A stretch of 64,000 bases of DNA from an uncultured Collinsella sp. (GTDB taxonomy: Bacteria; Actinomycetota; Coriobacteriia; Coriobacteriales; Coriobacteriaceae): NCBI GenBank assembly GCA_958415525.1, contig CATYZE010000002.1:78895-142894 (forward strand), written 5' to 3'. Shown here piece after piece: positions 16,285 to 25,859 of the stretch. Both the position numbers and the translations under genes were made by a program. The notes beneath the pieces were generated by a model. The model saw only the letters and a list, made by a program, of their open reading frames with translations, had not been told where the DNA came from and searched no databases. Within the stretch, counting starts at the first letter, position 1, and each line of letters begins with the position of its first letter.

Positions 16285-18507
16285 ATGGAGAAGCATAAAG
16301 TGATCTGCCCGTATTGCGGCGCCGGTTGCCAGTTTAACCTCCTGGTTCAAAACGGCCAGGTCGTGGGTACCGAACCGCTCAACGGCATCACCAACCAAGG
16401 CGAGCTGTGCCTTAAGGGCATGAGCGGCTACGACTTCATCAACGACACCAAGATCTTGACTCCTCGCGTACTGCACCCGATGATCCGCCGCACTAAGGGC
16501 GCGGATCTTGAGCGCGTAAGCTGGGACGAGGCACTGGATTTCACCGCATCTAAGATGCAGGCCATAATTGACGAATATGGTCCTAACGCTGTCATGACCA
16601 CCGGCTCTTCGCGAGGCGGCGGCAATGAGGCGAACTACGTCATGCAGAAGTTTACGCGTGCGTGCATCGGCACCCACAGCGTAGACAACTGCGCCCGTAC
16701 TTGACACGGCCCTACTGTCCTCGGTCTGATGGACACGGTTGGTTCAGGTTGCATGTCATGCTCCATCCCCGGTATGGAGGATGCGGGCTGCATTTTCCTC
16801 TTCGGCTATAACCCTGCCGATTCGCACCCCATCGTCGCAAGGCGTATCGTGCGAGCCAAAGAAAAGGGTTGCAAGATCATCGTCGCCGACCCGCGCCATA
16901 TAGAAACTGCGCGTATCGCCGACATCTACCTTCCGATCAAGAACGGTTGCAATGTCGCGTTCCTCAACGCCTTTGCCAACTGCTTGGTCAACGATGGCCT
17001 CTACGACAAGGAATTCGTCGCCGAGCATACGAACGGCTTTGACGAGTGGTGGGAGACCATCAAGAACTACACTCCCGAATCCGTACAGGACATCACGGGT
17101 GTCGAGCCCGCGCTGATCCACCAAGCTGCCGAGATGTACGCCACGGCGAAGCCCTCTGCCATCATTGGCTGGGGCATGGGCGTGTGCCAGCAGAAGCAGA
17201 ACCTGAAGACGGTGCACACCATCGCCTCCATTGCCTGCGTTGCCGGCCAGATCGGCAAACCCAACTCCGGCCTCGCGCCCGTGCGTGGTCAGAACAACGT
17301 CCAGGGCTCCTGCGATATGGGCATGCTGCCCAACCTGTACCCTGGCTACCAAAAAGTCACCGACCCCGCCGCGCGTGCCAAGTTTGCCAAGGCTTGGGGC
17401 GTGCCCGAGGAAAAGCTCCCGCTCGAGGAGGGCTATAAGCTCACCGACCTGGGCCACCTGGTCGACGAGGGTAAGGTGCACTGCTTCTACAACTACGGCG
17501 AGGACCCGGTGCAGACCGAGCCCGATTCGGCCGGTATGCGCAAGACGCTCTCCGAGCTGGATCTGTTCATTTGCCAGGACATCTTTATGACGCAGACGAC
17601 CATGCTCGCCGACGTCATCCTGCCCGCTACCTCTTGGGGCGAGCACGAGGGTGTCTTTACCGCCTCTGACCGTAGCTTCCAGCACTTCGACGCCGCGGTG
17701 CCGCCCAAGGGCGAGTGCCGCCACGACTGGGAGATCTTCGCGGACCTGTCCACGCGCATGGGCTACCCCATGCACTACGACAACACCGAGCAGATCTGGA
17801 ACGAGTGCATTAGCCTGTGCCCCAACTTTGTGGGCGCGACCTACGAGAAGATGGCTCCCGAGGGCGGTTACGCCCAGTGGCCGGTCAAGAGCACCGATGT
17901 GAACGACCATGGCACGGCCGACATGTTCGCCGGTGGCAAGTTCACCACCAAGGACGGCCGCGCCAACCTGATGGCGCATGACTGGGAGGCGCCCTCCGAG
18001 CTTCCCGACGATGAGTACCCGCTCATCCTGTGCACCGTCCGTGAGGTTGGCCACTACAGCTGCCGTTCGATGACTGGCAACTGCAAGACGCTGGCGCTGC
18101 TTGCCGACGAGCCCGGCTTTGTCCGCATGAATCCCGCGGACGCCCAGGCGCGCGGTATCAAGAACGGCGACATCGTCTCGATTCACAGCCGCCGCGGCCA
18201 GGTATACAGCCGCGCCGACGTGAGCGACCGTATCAACAAGGGCACGGTCTATATGACCTACCAGTGGTGGATCGGTAAGTGCAACGAGCTGACCATGCAC
18301 AAGGTCGACCCGGTCTCGCACACGCCCGAGGACAAGTTCTCCGCCTGCCAGGTCGATCCAATCGCCGACCAGGTCTGGGCCGAGGGCGAAGTCGAGCGTC
18401 AGTACACCGAGCTCAAGCAGGCTCTGGTGGACGCCGCCGCTCCCCAGGATGTTGAGCCCGGCGCCGCCAAGTTCGACGACGAGACGCACGTGAATCAAAT
18501 CGTGTAG
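16285..18507 (+). CDS. fdhF: Selenocysteine-containing formate dehydrogenase H (UGA read-through)
   Basis: The gene is interrupted by an in-frame TGA at 16702-16704 and continues without another stop to 18507, giving 740 residues with selenocysteine at position 140, the same position as in E. coli FdhF. The context VDNCART-Sec-HGPTV matches the FdhF active site. N-terminal CPYCGAGC with a later Cys forms the [4Fe-4S] site, and the remainder is the molybdopterin-bis-guanine-dinucleotide fold ending in a C-terminal MoCo-binding domain. It oxidises formate to CO2 and passes electrons to the ferredoxin subunits of formate hydrogenlyase. ATG 16285 follows GGAAGGAGGG. An automatic call would split it in two. 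selA, selB and selC lie about 15-20 kb downstream. Confidence 0.96.
16702..16740 (+). promoter_or_regulatory. Bacterial SECIS-like element in fdhF
   Basis: Directly after the UGA codon, TGTCC (16716-16720) pairs with GGACA (16731-16735), and the apical part contains GGTCTG, the loop motif recognised by SelB in E. coli fdhF. The spacing from UGA is like that of the known element. It directs SelB and Sec-tRNA to the codon. Confidence 0.85.
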
Positions 18508-18528
18508 TCCCGTTCTCGTTGGCTTTTT

Positions 18529-18571
18529 GGGCCGGGCGTCCCGTACGTTCGGGAGCCCGGCCCGTTATTTT
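18529..18571 (+). terminator. Strong hairpin between fdhF and hyfA
   Basis: A 9-bp GC stem (18529-18537 with 18555-18563) plus an inner 5-bp stem (18539-18543 with 18550-18554) is followed by GTTATTTTG. It starts 21 bp after the fdhF stop and ends just before the hyfA ribosome site, so it may terminate part of the fdhF transcription or protect the 3' end. Confidence 0.65.
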
Positions 18572-18585
18572 GAAAGGAAGTGGGG

Positions 18586-19203
18586 ATGAACCGCTTCATC
18601 GACATCAACCCGGAGAGGTGCATCGGCTGCGGAACATGTCAGTCCGCCTGTGCCGACGCCCACCGGATGCAGGGTCTTCAGGATACGCCGCGCCTGGCGC
18701 TCGTGAAGACCGGCGGTATTTCGGCCGCCCTTGCCTGCCACCATTGCGAGGGTGCCCCCTGCGCCGAGGTTTGCCCGGTGAATGCCATCGAGCACGATGG
18801 CGACCGCATCCACGTCAAGGAGCAGGAGTGCATCGGGTGCAGGCTGTGCGCCATCGCGTGCCCCTTCGGAGCCATCCATCCCGATGGCACGTCTATCGCC
18901 GGTGTCGCAGGCATGTGCGACCCGACGCCTTCGTATCCCAAGTCCCTGAGCAGCCTGCTTACGTGGGCTCCCGGCCAGTACACCTGCGCTGTCAAGTGCG
19001 ACCTGTGCGCCTTCGATCCGGACGGCCCGCATTGTGTGGCGGCGTGCCCCACCAAGGCGCTGACCGTCATGGGCGGCGCGGCCGATCGCGAGCTCGACGA
19101 GGCCAAGCGCCTGCGCTCGATCGAAAACGGTCCGGCCGTCGACGCTACCGCTGTGGCCCAGGGCCTGTCCGAGAAAGCAGAAGGGAGCGTAAACAATGGA
19201 TAG
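18586..19203 (+). CDS. hyfA: Hydrogenase-4 polyferredoxin subunit HyfA
   Basis: This 205-residue protein has four [4Fe-4S] cysteine sets: CIGCGTCQSAC, CHHCEGAPCAEVC, CIGCRLCAIAC and CDLC...CVAAC. It fits HyfA/HycB, the electron-transfer subunit that links formate dehydrogenase to the hydrogenase small subunit. ATG 18586 follows AAAGGAAG with 5 bp spacing; an in-frame GTG at 18580 would overlap that site. Its end overlaps the hyfB start by 8 bp, so translation is probably coupled. First gene of the hyf operon. Confidence 0.92.
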   Translation: MNRFIDINPERCIGCGTCQSACADAHRMQGLQDTPRLALVKTGGISAALACHHCEGAPCAEVCPVNAIEHDGDRIHVKEQECIGCRLCAIACPFGAIHPDGTSIAGVAGMCDPTPSYPKSLSSLLTWAPGQYTCAVKCDLCAFDPDGPHCVAACPTKALTVMGGAADRELDEAKRLRSIENGPAVDATAVAQGLSEKAEGSVNNG

Positions 19204-21214
19204 CATGACGCTGTTTATCGCATCGCTTGCCGTCTCGTGCATCGGTGCGCTCGCCTCGGTTCTGCTGATCAAGGCCGATAACGCCGCCAAGACCGCCGGC
19301 TGCCTTATCGGCGCCGTCGCCGCGGTGCTTTCGTTTGTGGCCGGTATCCAGGCCGTGCTGGGCGATGTCACGTCGGTCGACACCATCGTGTTCTTCCCGT
19401 TTGCCCATTTCCAGCTGCTGCTCAATCAGCTGTCCGGCCTGTTCGTGGCGCTCATCTCGGTGCTCGCGTTTGCCGGTTCGATCTACGGTCTCAACTACTT
19501 TGATGAGTACCCGGGCAAAAAGGGCCGCGCCGGCTTCTTCTTTAACACCTTCGTGGCGTCCATGATGCTCGTCATCACCGCCGACAACGTGTTTTGGTTC
19601 TTGGTCGCCTTTGAGCTCATGTCGCTGACCTCGTACTTCCTGGTCGTGATCGAGGAGAACGAGAACTCCATCCATGGCGGTTGGCTCTACTTTGTGATCG
19701 CGCACGTGGGCTTTGTGCTCATCATGGCGAGCTTCCTCACCATGACCAACTTCGCCGGTGGCTCGTTTGCCTTTGCGGATTTCCGTGCTACGCAGTTTAG
19801 CCCCGCGGTCGCATCCGTATGCTTCGTGCTCGCCTTCTTTGGCTTTGGCGCCAAGGCCGGTATCATCCCGCTGCACGGCTGGCTGCCCAAGGCACATCCC
19901 GAGGCGCCGTCCAACGTGAGTGCCCTCATGTCCGGTGGCATGATCAAGATCGGTATCTTCGGCATCCTCAAGGTGGGCCTCGACCTGCTCTCCGCCTCGG
20001 GCGTTCAGGTCTGGTGGGGCCTTATGGTCATGGTCTTCGGTGCGATCTCGTCGGTCCTCGGCGTGGCCTTCGCCCTGCAGGAGCATGACATCAAGCGCCT
20101 GCTGGCCTATCACTCCGTCGAGAACATCGGCATCATTCTGCTCGGCGTCGGCGCCTCCATGGCCGCCATGGCGCTCGACTCGGTCGGCATCGCCGTCCTG
20201 GCTCTGATGGCCGCCCTCTACCACACGTTTAACCACGCGATGTTTAAGGGCGAGCTGTTCTTGGGCGCCGGTGCGCTGCTGTACTCCACGGGTACGCGCA
20301 ATATGGAGAAGATGGGCGGCCTGTTCCGTCGTATGCCGGCAACGGCCATCTGCTTCCTCGTTGGCGCGCTTGCCATCTCGGCCATCCCGCCCTTCAACGG
20401 CTTTGTGTCCGAGTGGTTTACCTACCAGTCGTTGTTTAACGCCGCTATGCAGGGCGACAAGGCCGTCATGATCGTGGCCGTGTTCGCTGCCGTCGCGCTT
20501 GCCATTACCGGCGCGCTGGCCGTCACGTGCTTCGTCAAGGCCTATGGCGTCTCCTTTGCCTCCGCGCCCCGCTCCGAGGCCGCGGCCAATGCCAAGGAGG
20601 TTCCCGCCCCCATGGTGTTTGCGCAGGGCCTGCTCGCGGCCATCTGCGTCGTGCTGGGCATTGGCGCTCCCGTGATCGCTCCCGTGCTGGTCGATGTCGC
20701 CGCGTCCGTGCTGCATCCGTACGGTGGCGTGTTTGCCGCCGAGGGTATGGAGCTCATGAACCAGTACTCCGGCGCTGCCACCTCCACGCCCGCGATCGCC
20801 ATTGCGCTCGTGGTGCTCGTCGGCCTTGCCTGCGGTTTCCGTAAGCTCAAGACGGTCGGCAAGGTGCAGAAGTCCCAGCCGTGGGCATGCGGCTATGCTC
20901 CCAACGAGCATATGCCCGTCGTCGCCACGACCTTCGCTTCCGAGGTCTCTTGGTTTATGCAGCCCCTCTACACGCTGCGCGACCGCTGCACGGCCATCTG
21001 CTGGTCCATCGCCCACTTCTTCCAGAAGCTCACCGGCGTGGCCGAGGCCGTGGAGCCCGTGCCCGACAAGGTTCTCGTCGATGCCCCGCATAAGGGTGTC
21101 GAGAAGCTCGCCGACCTCGCGACCAAGCTCGAGGGTGGCAACTACAGCATCTATATCTGCTACATCGTCGCGGCGCTCGTGGTGTTCCTCGTGCTCGCCG
21201 TCAAAATGGGTTAA
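19196..21214 (+). CDS. hyfB: Hydrogenase-4 membrane subunit B (antiporter-like)
   Basis: At 672 residues it has the same length as E. coli HyfB. It is a very hydrophobic NuoL/Mrp-type protein with around 14-16 helices. The region with LHGWLPKAHPEAPSNVSALM carries the conserved lysine of proton-translocating antiporter-like subunits, and ALYHTFNHAMFKGELF the conserved His/Lys segment. It is part of the membrane arm that may pump H+ or Na+ during H2 formation. It overlaps hyfA and is followed after 12 bp by hyfC. Confidence 0.95.
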   Translation: MDSMTLFIASLAVSCIGALASVLLIKADNAAKTAGCLIGAVAAVLSFVAGIQAVLGDVTSVDTIVFFPFAHFQLLLNQLSGLFVALISVLAFAGSIYGLNYFDEYPGKKGRAGFFFNTFVASMMLVITADNVFWFLVAFELMSLTSYFLVVIEENENSIHGGWLYFVIAHVGFVLIMASFLTMTNFAGGSFAFADFRATQFSPAVASVCFVLAFFGFGAKAGIIPLHGWLPKAHPEAPSNVSALMSGGMIKIGIFGILKVGLDLLSASGVQVWWGLMVMVFGAISSVLGVAFALQEHDIKRLLAYHSVENIGIILLGVGASMAAMALDSVGIAVLALMAALYHTFNHAMFKGELFLGAGALLYSTGTRNMEKMGGLFRRMPATAICFLVGALAISAIPPFNGFVSEWFTYQSLFNAAMQGDKAVMIVAVFAAVALAITGALAVTCFVKAYGVSFASAPRSEAAANAKEVPAPMVFAQGLLAAICVVLGIGAPVIAPVLVDVAASVLHPYGGVFAAEGMELMNQYSGAATSTPAIAIALVVLVGLACGFRKLKTVGKVQKSQPWACGYAPNEHMPVVATTFASEVSWFMQPLYTLRDRCTAICWSIAHFFQKLTGVAEAVEPVPDKVLVDAPHKGVEKLADLATKLEGGNYSIYICYIVAALVVFLVLAVKMG

Positions 21215-21226
21215 GGAGGGGAGAGC

Positions 21227-22153
21227 ATGAACAACATCGTACTTGCCGTTCTGCAGGGCGTGGTCGTCATGGCCGTTGCGCCGTTCTTCTCCGGCCTCGG
21301 CCGCGTGATCCGCGCCAAGATGCATAACCGTCGCGGACCGAGCATCATGCAGGACTACCGCGACATCGCAAAGCTCTTTGCGCGCCCCGAGTCCCAAAGC
21401 GAAGATGCGAGCTTCGCGCTTCGCATCATGCCGCCGCTGTTCTTTGCCGTCGCCTTTATGCTCGCGATGGGCCTGCCGCTCTTTACGGCACAAAGCCCCA
21501 TTCCGGTCTTTGGTGACGCCATCACCATCATGTATAGCCTGGCGCTCGCCCGCTTCTTCTTCGCCCTCTGCGGCGTCGATTCCTCCAATGCCTACGCCGG
21601 CATCGGTGGCGTCCGCGAGCTGCTCATGAGCGTGCTCATCGAGCCCTCCATGCTGCTGGCACTGTTCGCCGCCGCCCTTGTGTGCGGCTCCACCGACATC
21701 GCCACTATGGGCCAGCACATCATGACGGGCGCCGTCGACGCGCCGGTCGCCGTGATCCTTGCCGGCATCGCCTTTGCCGTTGCCTGCTATATGGAGCTGG
21801 GCAAGCTGCCGTTTGACCAGGCCGAGGCCGAGCAGGAGCTTCAGGAGGGCCCGCTTGCCGAGCTTTCCGGTCCGTCGCTTGCCATGGCCAAGCTCGCCAT
21901 GTCCATGAAGCAGGTCCTTGTCGTCGCCTGGTTCTGCGCGATCTTCGTCCCCTGGGGCGAGCCTGCTACCATCGGCGCCGCGGCCGTACTGGGAGCCGTC
22001 GTGTTCCTCGTGAAGTGCCTCATCGACTTTGTGATCTGCGGCGTGATCGAGAACTCCTGCTCGCGCTCGCGCTTTAAGGTGCTTGGCAACCAGACCTGGA
22101 TCGTCGTGGGCATCGCCGTCCTGGCGTTTGTCTTCGTGGTCGTCGGCGTGTAG
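21227..22153 (+). CDS. hyfC: Hydrogenase-4 membrane anchor subunit C (NuoH/HycD-like)
   Basis: This 308-residue membrane protein belongs to the NuoH/HycD family. The cytoplasmic loop near the start, KMHNRRGPSIMQDYRDIAKL, and the later LGKLPFDQAEAEQEL are hallmark segments that contact the hydrogenase module. It anchors the peripheral arm to the membrane and forms the ion-path entry. AAGGAGGGGAG gives a strong ribosome site before ATG 21227. The operon continues with hyfD after 15 bp. Confidence 0.95.
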   Translation: MNNIVLAVLQGVVVMAVAPFFSGLGRVIRAKMHNRRGPSIMQDYRDIAKLFARPESQSEDASFALRIMPPLFFAVAFMLAMGLPLFTAQSPIPVFGDAITIMYSLALARFFFALCGVDSSNAYAGIGGVRELLMSVLIEPSMLLALFAAALVCGSTDIATMGQHIMTGAVDAPVAVILAGIAFAVACYMELGKLPFDQAEAEQELQEGPLAELSGPSLAMAKLAMSMKQVLVVAWFCAIFVPWGEPATIGAAAVLGAVVFLVKCLIDFVICGVIENSCSRSRFKVLGNQTWIVVGIAVLAFVFVVVGV

Positions 22154-22168
22154 GAGAAGGGAGAAACA

Positions 22169-23626
22169 ATGTCATTCGCAGTCAGTCTGTCCCTTCTCGG
22201 CTTGGTCGCTATCGCGGCCCCGATGGTGGCCTCGGTGCTTGTCGCCCTGTTCCCCCGTCCGTACGCCAAGTGGTTCAGCGTCTTGGGTGCTGCCGTCTCG
22301 ACGGTGTGCACCATCGCCCTCGCCGCGAACTTCGCCGGCGCCGGCATGCCCGATACGCAGGTCCCCCTGATCTCGTTTGGGCAGACCCTCGTCATGGGCT
22401 TCACCTTCGATCGCATGAGCACGCTGCTCGCGCCCGCCTTCGTGGGCATCGGCCTGCTCGTCGTGATCTACTCGATTCCCTATATGAGCGAGAACAACCG
22501 TGAGCACCCCGATGCGCCGCGCCGTCGCTTCTATGCGTACCTCGCGACCTTTATCGGTGCCATGGCCGGTCTTGTGTACAGCTCGACCCTGCTGGGCCAG
22601 CTCGTGTTCTTTGAGATCACGGGCGCGTGCTCTTGGGGCCTTATCAGCTACTACATGAGCCCCACCGCCAAGAAGGCCGGCATGAAGGCCCTCATTATCA
22701 CGCATATCGGCGCGCTCGGCCTGTACCTGGGTGCCGCTATCGTGTTCGCCCATACCGGTACCTTCGCCATCACCGCGATTGCCGGTCTGGACTCTAACCT
22801 TAAGGCCATCGTCCTTTTGCTCGTGCTGTTTGCGGCCTGGGCAAAGTCCGCGCAGGTGCCTATGTACATGTGGCTGCCTTCGGCCATGGAGGCCCCCACG
22901 CCCGTCTCGGCTTACCTGCACGGCGCCTCGATGGTTAAGGTCGGTGTGTGCGTGTTCGCCCGCGCCCTCGTCTCTGCCGGCGACGTGCCCGAGATTGTGG
23001 GCTGGGTCGCCGTCATCGACGCCATGGTCACCATGCTCTTTGGCTTCCTCATGTACCTGCCGCAAAAGGACATGAAGCGCCTGCTGGCGTTCTCCACGAT
23101 CGCCCAGCTCTCCTACGTGTTCTTTGGCCTGGGCCTTTCGGTCTTTGGCAGCCAGCTCGCCTTTGACGGCGCGGTCTGCCATATCTTTAACCACGCGTTT
23201 GCCAAGACCCTGTTCTTCCTGATCGCCGGCTCGTTCTCTTTTACGCTCGGTACGCGTATGCTGCCCAAGCTGCGCGGCATCGTAAAGAAGTACCCGATCT
23301 CGGGTGTGGGCTTTGGTGTCGCGGCGCTCGCCATTGCCGGCGTGCCGCCTATGAACACGTTCTTCTCGAAGTTCCAGATCATCGCCGGCGGCTTCTCCGT
23401 CGGTGCCGGCAACGTCGCGATCTTGGTACTCGTGTGCATCATGGTCGCCGAGACCGTCGCCACCTTCGCCTGGTTCCTCAAGTGGATGGGCTATTGCCTG
23501 CCCGGTGAGCCCAGCGAAGAGGTCGCCGCGGGAGCCCCGCTCCCCAAGGCGATGGCATTCGTGTTCATCGTGCTCATCATCATGGTCATCGTCAGCGGCC
23601 CGCTTTCGGCCAGCTGGATCGGTTAG
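22169..23626 (+). CDS. hyfD: Hydrogenase-4 membrane subunit D (NuoL/M/N-like)
   Basis: This 485-residue antiporter-like protein (E. coli HyfD is 479 aa) has the family segments WAKSAQVPMYMWLPSAMEAP, with a conserved lysine, and HIFNHAFAKTLFFLIAG. It is the second of three such subunits here (B, D, F); three are typical of hydrogenase-4 (FHL-2) and not of the smaller Hyc complex, which has one. Its presence implies a longer ion-pumping membrane arm. Start ATG 22169 follows AGAAGGGAGA. Confidence 0.93.
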   Translation: MSFAVSLSLLGLVAIAAPMVASVLVALFPRPYAKWFSVLGAAVSTVCTIALAANFAGAGMPDTQVPLISFGQTLVMGFTFDRMSTLLAPAFVGIGLLVVIYSIPYMSENNREHPDAPRRRFYAYLATFIGAMAGLVYSSTLLGQLVFFEITGACSWGLISYYMSPTAKKAGMKALIITHIGALGLYLGAAIVFAHTGTFAITAIAGLDSNLKAIVLLLVLFAAWAKSAQVPMYMWLPSAMEAPTPVSAYLHGASMVKVGVCVFARALVSAGDVPEIVGWVAVIDAMVTMLFGFLMYLPQKDMKRLLAFSTIAQLSYVFFGLGLSVFGSQLAFDGAVCHIFNHAFAKTLFFLIAGSFSFTLGTRMLPKLRGIVKKYPISGVGFGVAALAIAGVPPMNTFFSKFQIIAGGFSVGAGNVAILVLVCIMVAETVATFAWFLKWMGYCLPGEPSEEVAAGAPLPKAMAFVFIVLIIMVIVSGPLSASWIG

Positions 23627-23639
23627 GAGGTAGAACGAC

Positions 23640-24293
23640 ATGGGTTATTCGATCGTCAACATCCTTGGCGGCCTTCTGATCGTCACGTCCACCATGGTGG
23701 TCATTTCCAAGAACATTAAGCACTCCATCCGCTGGTATGCGGTGCAGTCGCTGGTGCTCGTGGGCCTGCTCGCCACGCTCGGTGTCACCACCGGCGCGCA
23801 GGAGCTCCTTATGTGGGCGGGTTCGGCCTTTATCACCAAGGTCGTCCTGGTCCCGTACATTCTCAACCGCGCGTACAAGAAGATGGGCGAGCCGAGCGAC
23901 GCTTCGCTGGCTGCCGGCATTAAGCCCGCATGGGCCATCTGCATCATCGCCGTCGAGGTCGCCATCTGCTTTGCCGTCGTGACGCAGATCAGCCTGCCCA
24001 CGGCCGAGGTCGCAACGCCCGCGCTCGCCATCAGCTTTGCCCACTTCTTTGTTGGCCTGACCTGCATCATCTCGCAGCGCAACATCATGAAGCAGATCTT
24101 TGGCTACTGCCTCATGGAAAACGGCAGCCACGTGACGCTGGCGCTCCTTGCGCCCACCGCTCCCGAGATCATCGAGATCGGTATCGCCACCGACGCCATC
24201 TTTGCCGTCATCATCATGTCCATCGTCGTGCGTCGCATTTGGGAAGACTCCCATTCGCTCGATTCGCGCGACCTGTCCGAGCTGAGGGGGTAG
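23640..24293 (+). CDS. hyfE: Hydrogenase-4 membrane subunit E
   Basis: This 217-residue protein (E. coli HyfE 216 aa) has several hydrophobic helices, is related to NuoK-type subunits fused to extra helices, and contains QIFGYCLMENGSHV with a membrane Glu. It is a small integral part of the hydrogenase-4 membrane arm. GGAGG precedes ATG 23640. hyfF begins 4 bp after its stop. Confidence 0.9.
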   Translation: MGYSIVNILGGLLIVTSTMVVISKNIKHSIRWYAVQSLVLVGLLATLGVTTGAQELLMWAGSAFITKVVLVPYILNRAYKKMGEPSDASLAAGIKPAWAICIIAVEVAICFAVVTQISLPTAEVATPALAISFAHFFVGLTCIISQRNIMKQIFGYCLMENGSHVTLALLAPTAPEIIEIGIATDAIFAVIIMSIVVRRIWEDSHSLDSRDLSELRG

Positions 24294-24296
24294 TTC

Positions 24297-25856
24297 ATGG
24301 AAACGTTGATTCTTGCCCTGCTCGCGACCCCTTTGGTGTTCTCGCTCGTCATGGCATTTTTGCCCAAGAACACGTCCTATAGCGTGTTTGCGGGACTCAA
24401 CCTGGTCTCTGTCGCGGCCGTCCTGGTTCTGTCGCTTATGACCGCCGGCGACGTCCTTGTGAGCGGCAACACCGCCAACGCCCTTGGCCTGTGGTTCCAC
24501 CTCGATTCGCTGGGCTCCATCTTTGTGTTGCTCATCGGCTTTATCGGTTTTCTCACGGGACTGTTCTCGCTGCCCTACGTCAAGGCCGACATCGAGGAGG
24601 GCGCCATGCCCGCCGAGCGTGCTAAGCAGTACTACGCGCTGTTTAGCCTGTTTGTGTTCACCATGCTGCTCGCATGCCTGTCCAACAACATGATCCTCAC
24701 CTGGGCCGCCGTGGAGGCAACTACGCTGTCCACCGTGTTTCTCGTCGGTATCTACAAGAACAAGACCGCCCTCGAGGCCTCTTGGAAGTACGCCATGGTC
24801 TGCACCGCCGGCGTGGCCTTTGGCCTCTTTGGCACGCTGCTGATCTATGCCAACGCCGCCGACGTGATTCCCAACGCCCACGAGGCTGCGTTCCTGTCGT
24901 CTGTCCTGCCCTATGCCGACCAGTACGACCCGACGCTCATGCGCCTCGCCTTCGCGTTTATTGTGATCGGGTTTGGCACCAAGGCCGGCCTGTTCCCCAT
25001 GCACACCTGGCTGCCCGACGCCCACTCCCAGGCCCCGAGCCCTGTCTCGGCCCTGCTCTCGGGCGTGCTGCTTAAGTGCGCCATGCTCGTGATCATGCGC
25101 TTCTACGGCTTTACCATCCAGGCCGTAGGCGCCGACTACCCCCAGCTTCTGCTGCTGATCGTCGGTACGCTGTCCATCCTGGTGGCGGCGCTTTCTATGT
25201 TCCGCCAGGACGACCTCAAGCGCCGCTTCGCCTACTCCTCCGTGGAGAACGTGGGCGTCATCGCGCTGTGCCTGGGTGTCGGCGGCCCGCTGGGTATCGC
25301 CGCGGCCCTGCTGCACTGCGTGTTCCACGGCTTTACCAAGACGCTTGCCTTCTGCGTGTCCGGTAACATCCAGCATGCCTACGGTACGCGCAGCCTGGCC
25401 AAGATCCAGGGCGTCGTGGAGGTTGCTCCCGCCACCGCCGCGCTCGCCATCCTGGCGCTGCTGGGCCTTGCCGCCTTCCCGCCCTTTGGCATGTTCATCT
25501 CGGAGTTTTTGACCTTTGTCGCCGGCGTTACCGCTGGCCCGATGTGGCTTGTCGTCGTGGTGGCCCTCGGCCTTACCGTCGCCATCTCCGCGCTCACCCG
25601 CATCGCGCTAAAGTCGGTGTTCGGTCATGCTCCCGAGGGCATGGGTAAGCACGAGGCCCCGGCGCTCATGCTGATCCCCGAGATCATCCTGGCCGTCATG
25701 ATCCTTTGGTTTGGTATCGCCACGCCCACGCCGCTCGTGAGCGGTGTCGAGGCCGCAACCGGTATCGTGCTCGAGCAGAGCACCGAAGAGCTTCATGCGG
25801 CGCCGATGTACCGCGCTGTGTTCGGTACCCAGACCGCTCAGAGCGAGGTGGAGTAA
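24297..25856 (+). CDS. hyfF: Hydrogenase-4 membrane subunit F (NuoL/M/N-like)
   Basis: This is a 519-residue antiporter-like protein, close to E. coli HyfF (526 aa). FPMHTWLPDAHSQAPSPVSA and HCVFHGFTKTLAF are the NuoL/M/N signature segments with ion-path lysine and histidine residues. Third antiporter-like subunit of the complex. It starts 4 bp after hyfE and ends 4 bp before hyfG, consistent with one tightly packed operon. Confidence 0.94.
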   Translation: METLILALLATPLVFSLVMAFLPKNTSYSVFAGLNLVSVAAVLVLSLMTAGDVLVSGNTANALGLWFHLDSLGSIFVLLIGFIGFLTGLFSLPYVKADIEEGAMPAERAKQYYALFSLFVFTMLLACLSNNMILTWAAVEATTLSTVFLVGIYKNKTALEASWKYAMVCTAGVAFGLFGTLLIYANAADVIPNAHEAAFLSSVLPYADQYDPTLMRLAFAFIVIGFGTKAGLFPMHTWLPDAHSQAPSPVSALLSGVLLKCAMLVIMRFYGFTIQAVGADYPQLLLLIVGTLSILVAALSMFRQDDLKRRFAYSSVENVGVIALCLGVGGPLGIAAALLHCVFHGFTKTLAFCVSGNIQHAYGTRSLAKIQGVVEVAPATAALAILALLGLAAFPPFGMFISEFLTFVAGVTAGPMWLVVVVALGLTVAISALTRIALKSVFGHAPEGMGKHEAPALMLIPEIILAVMILWFGIATPTPLVSGVEAATGIVLEQSTEELHAAPMYRAVFGTQTAQSEVE

Positions 25857-25859
25857 CCA

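Noticed and set aside
16285..16704. Two separate genes (a short N-terminal protein and a truncated oxidoreductase) instead of fdhF
   Set aside because: The TGA is in frame at the exact selenocysteine position, with matching flanks, SECIS-like hairpin and sel genes nearby.
19145..21718. 857-residue minus-strand frame opposite hyfB
   Set aside because: It mirrors hyfB codons, is rich in His/Gly/Arg/Glu and has no domain; shadow of the real gene.
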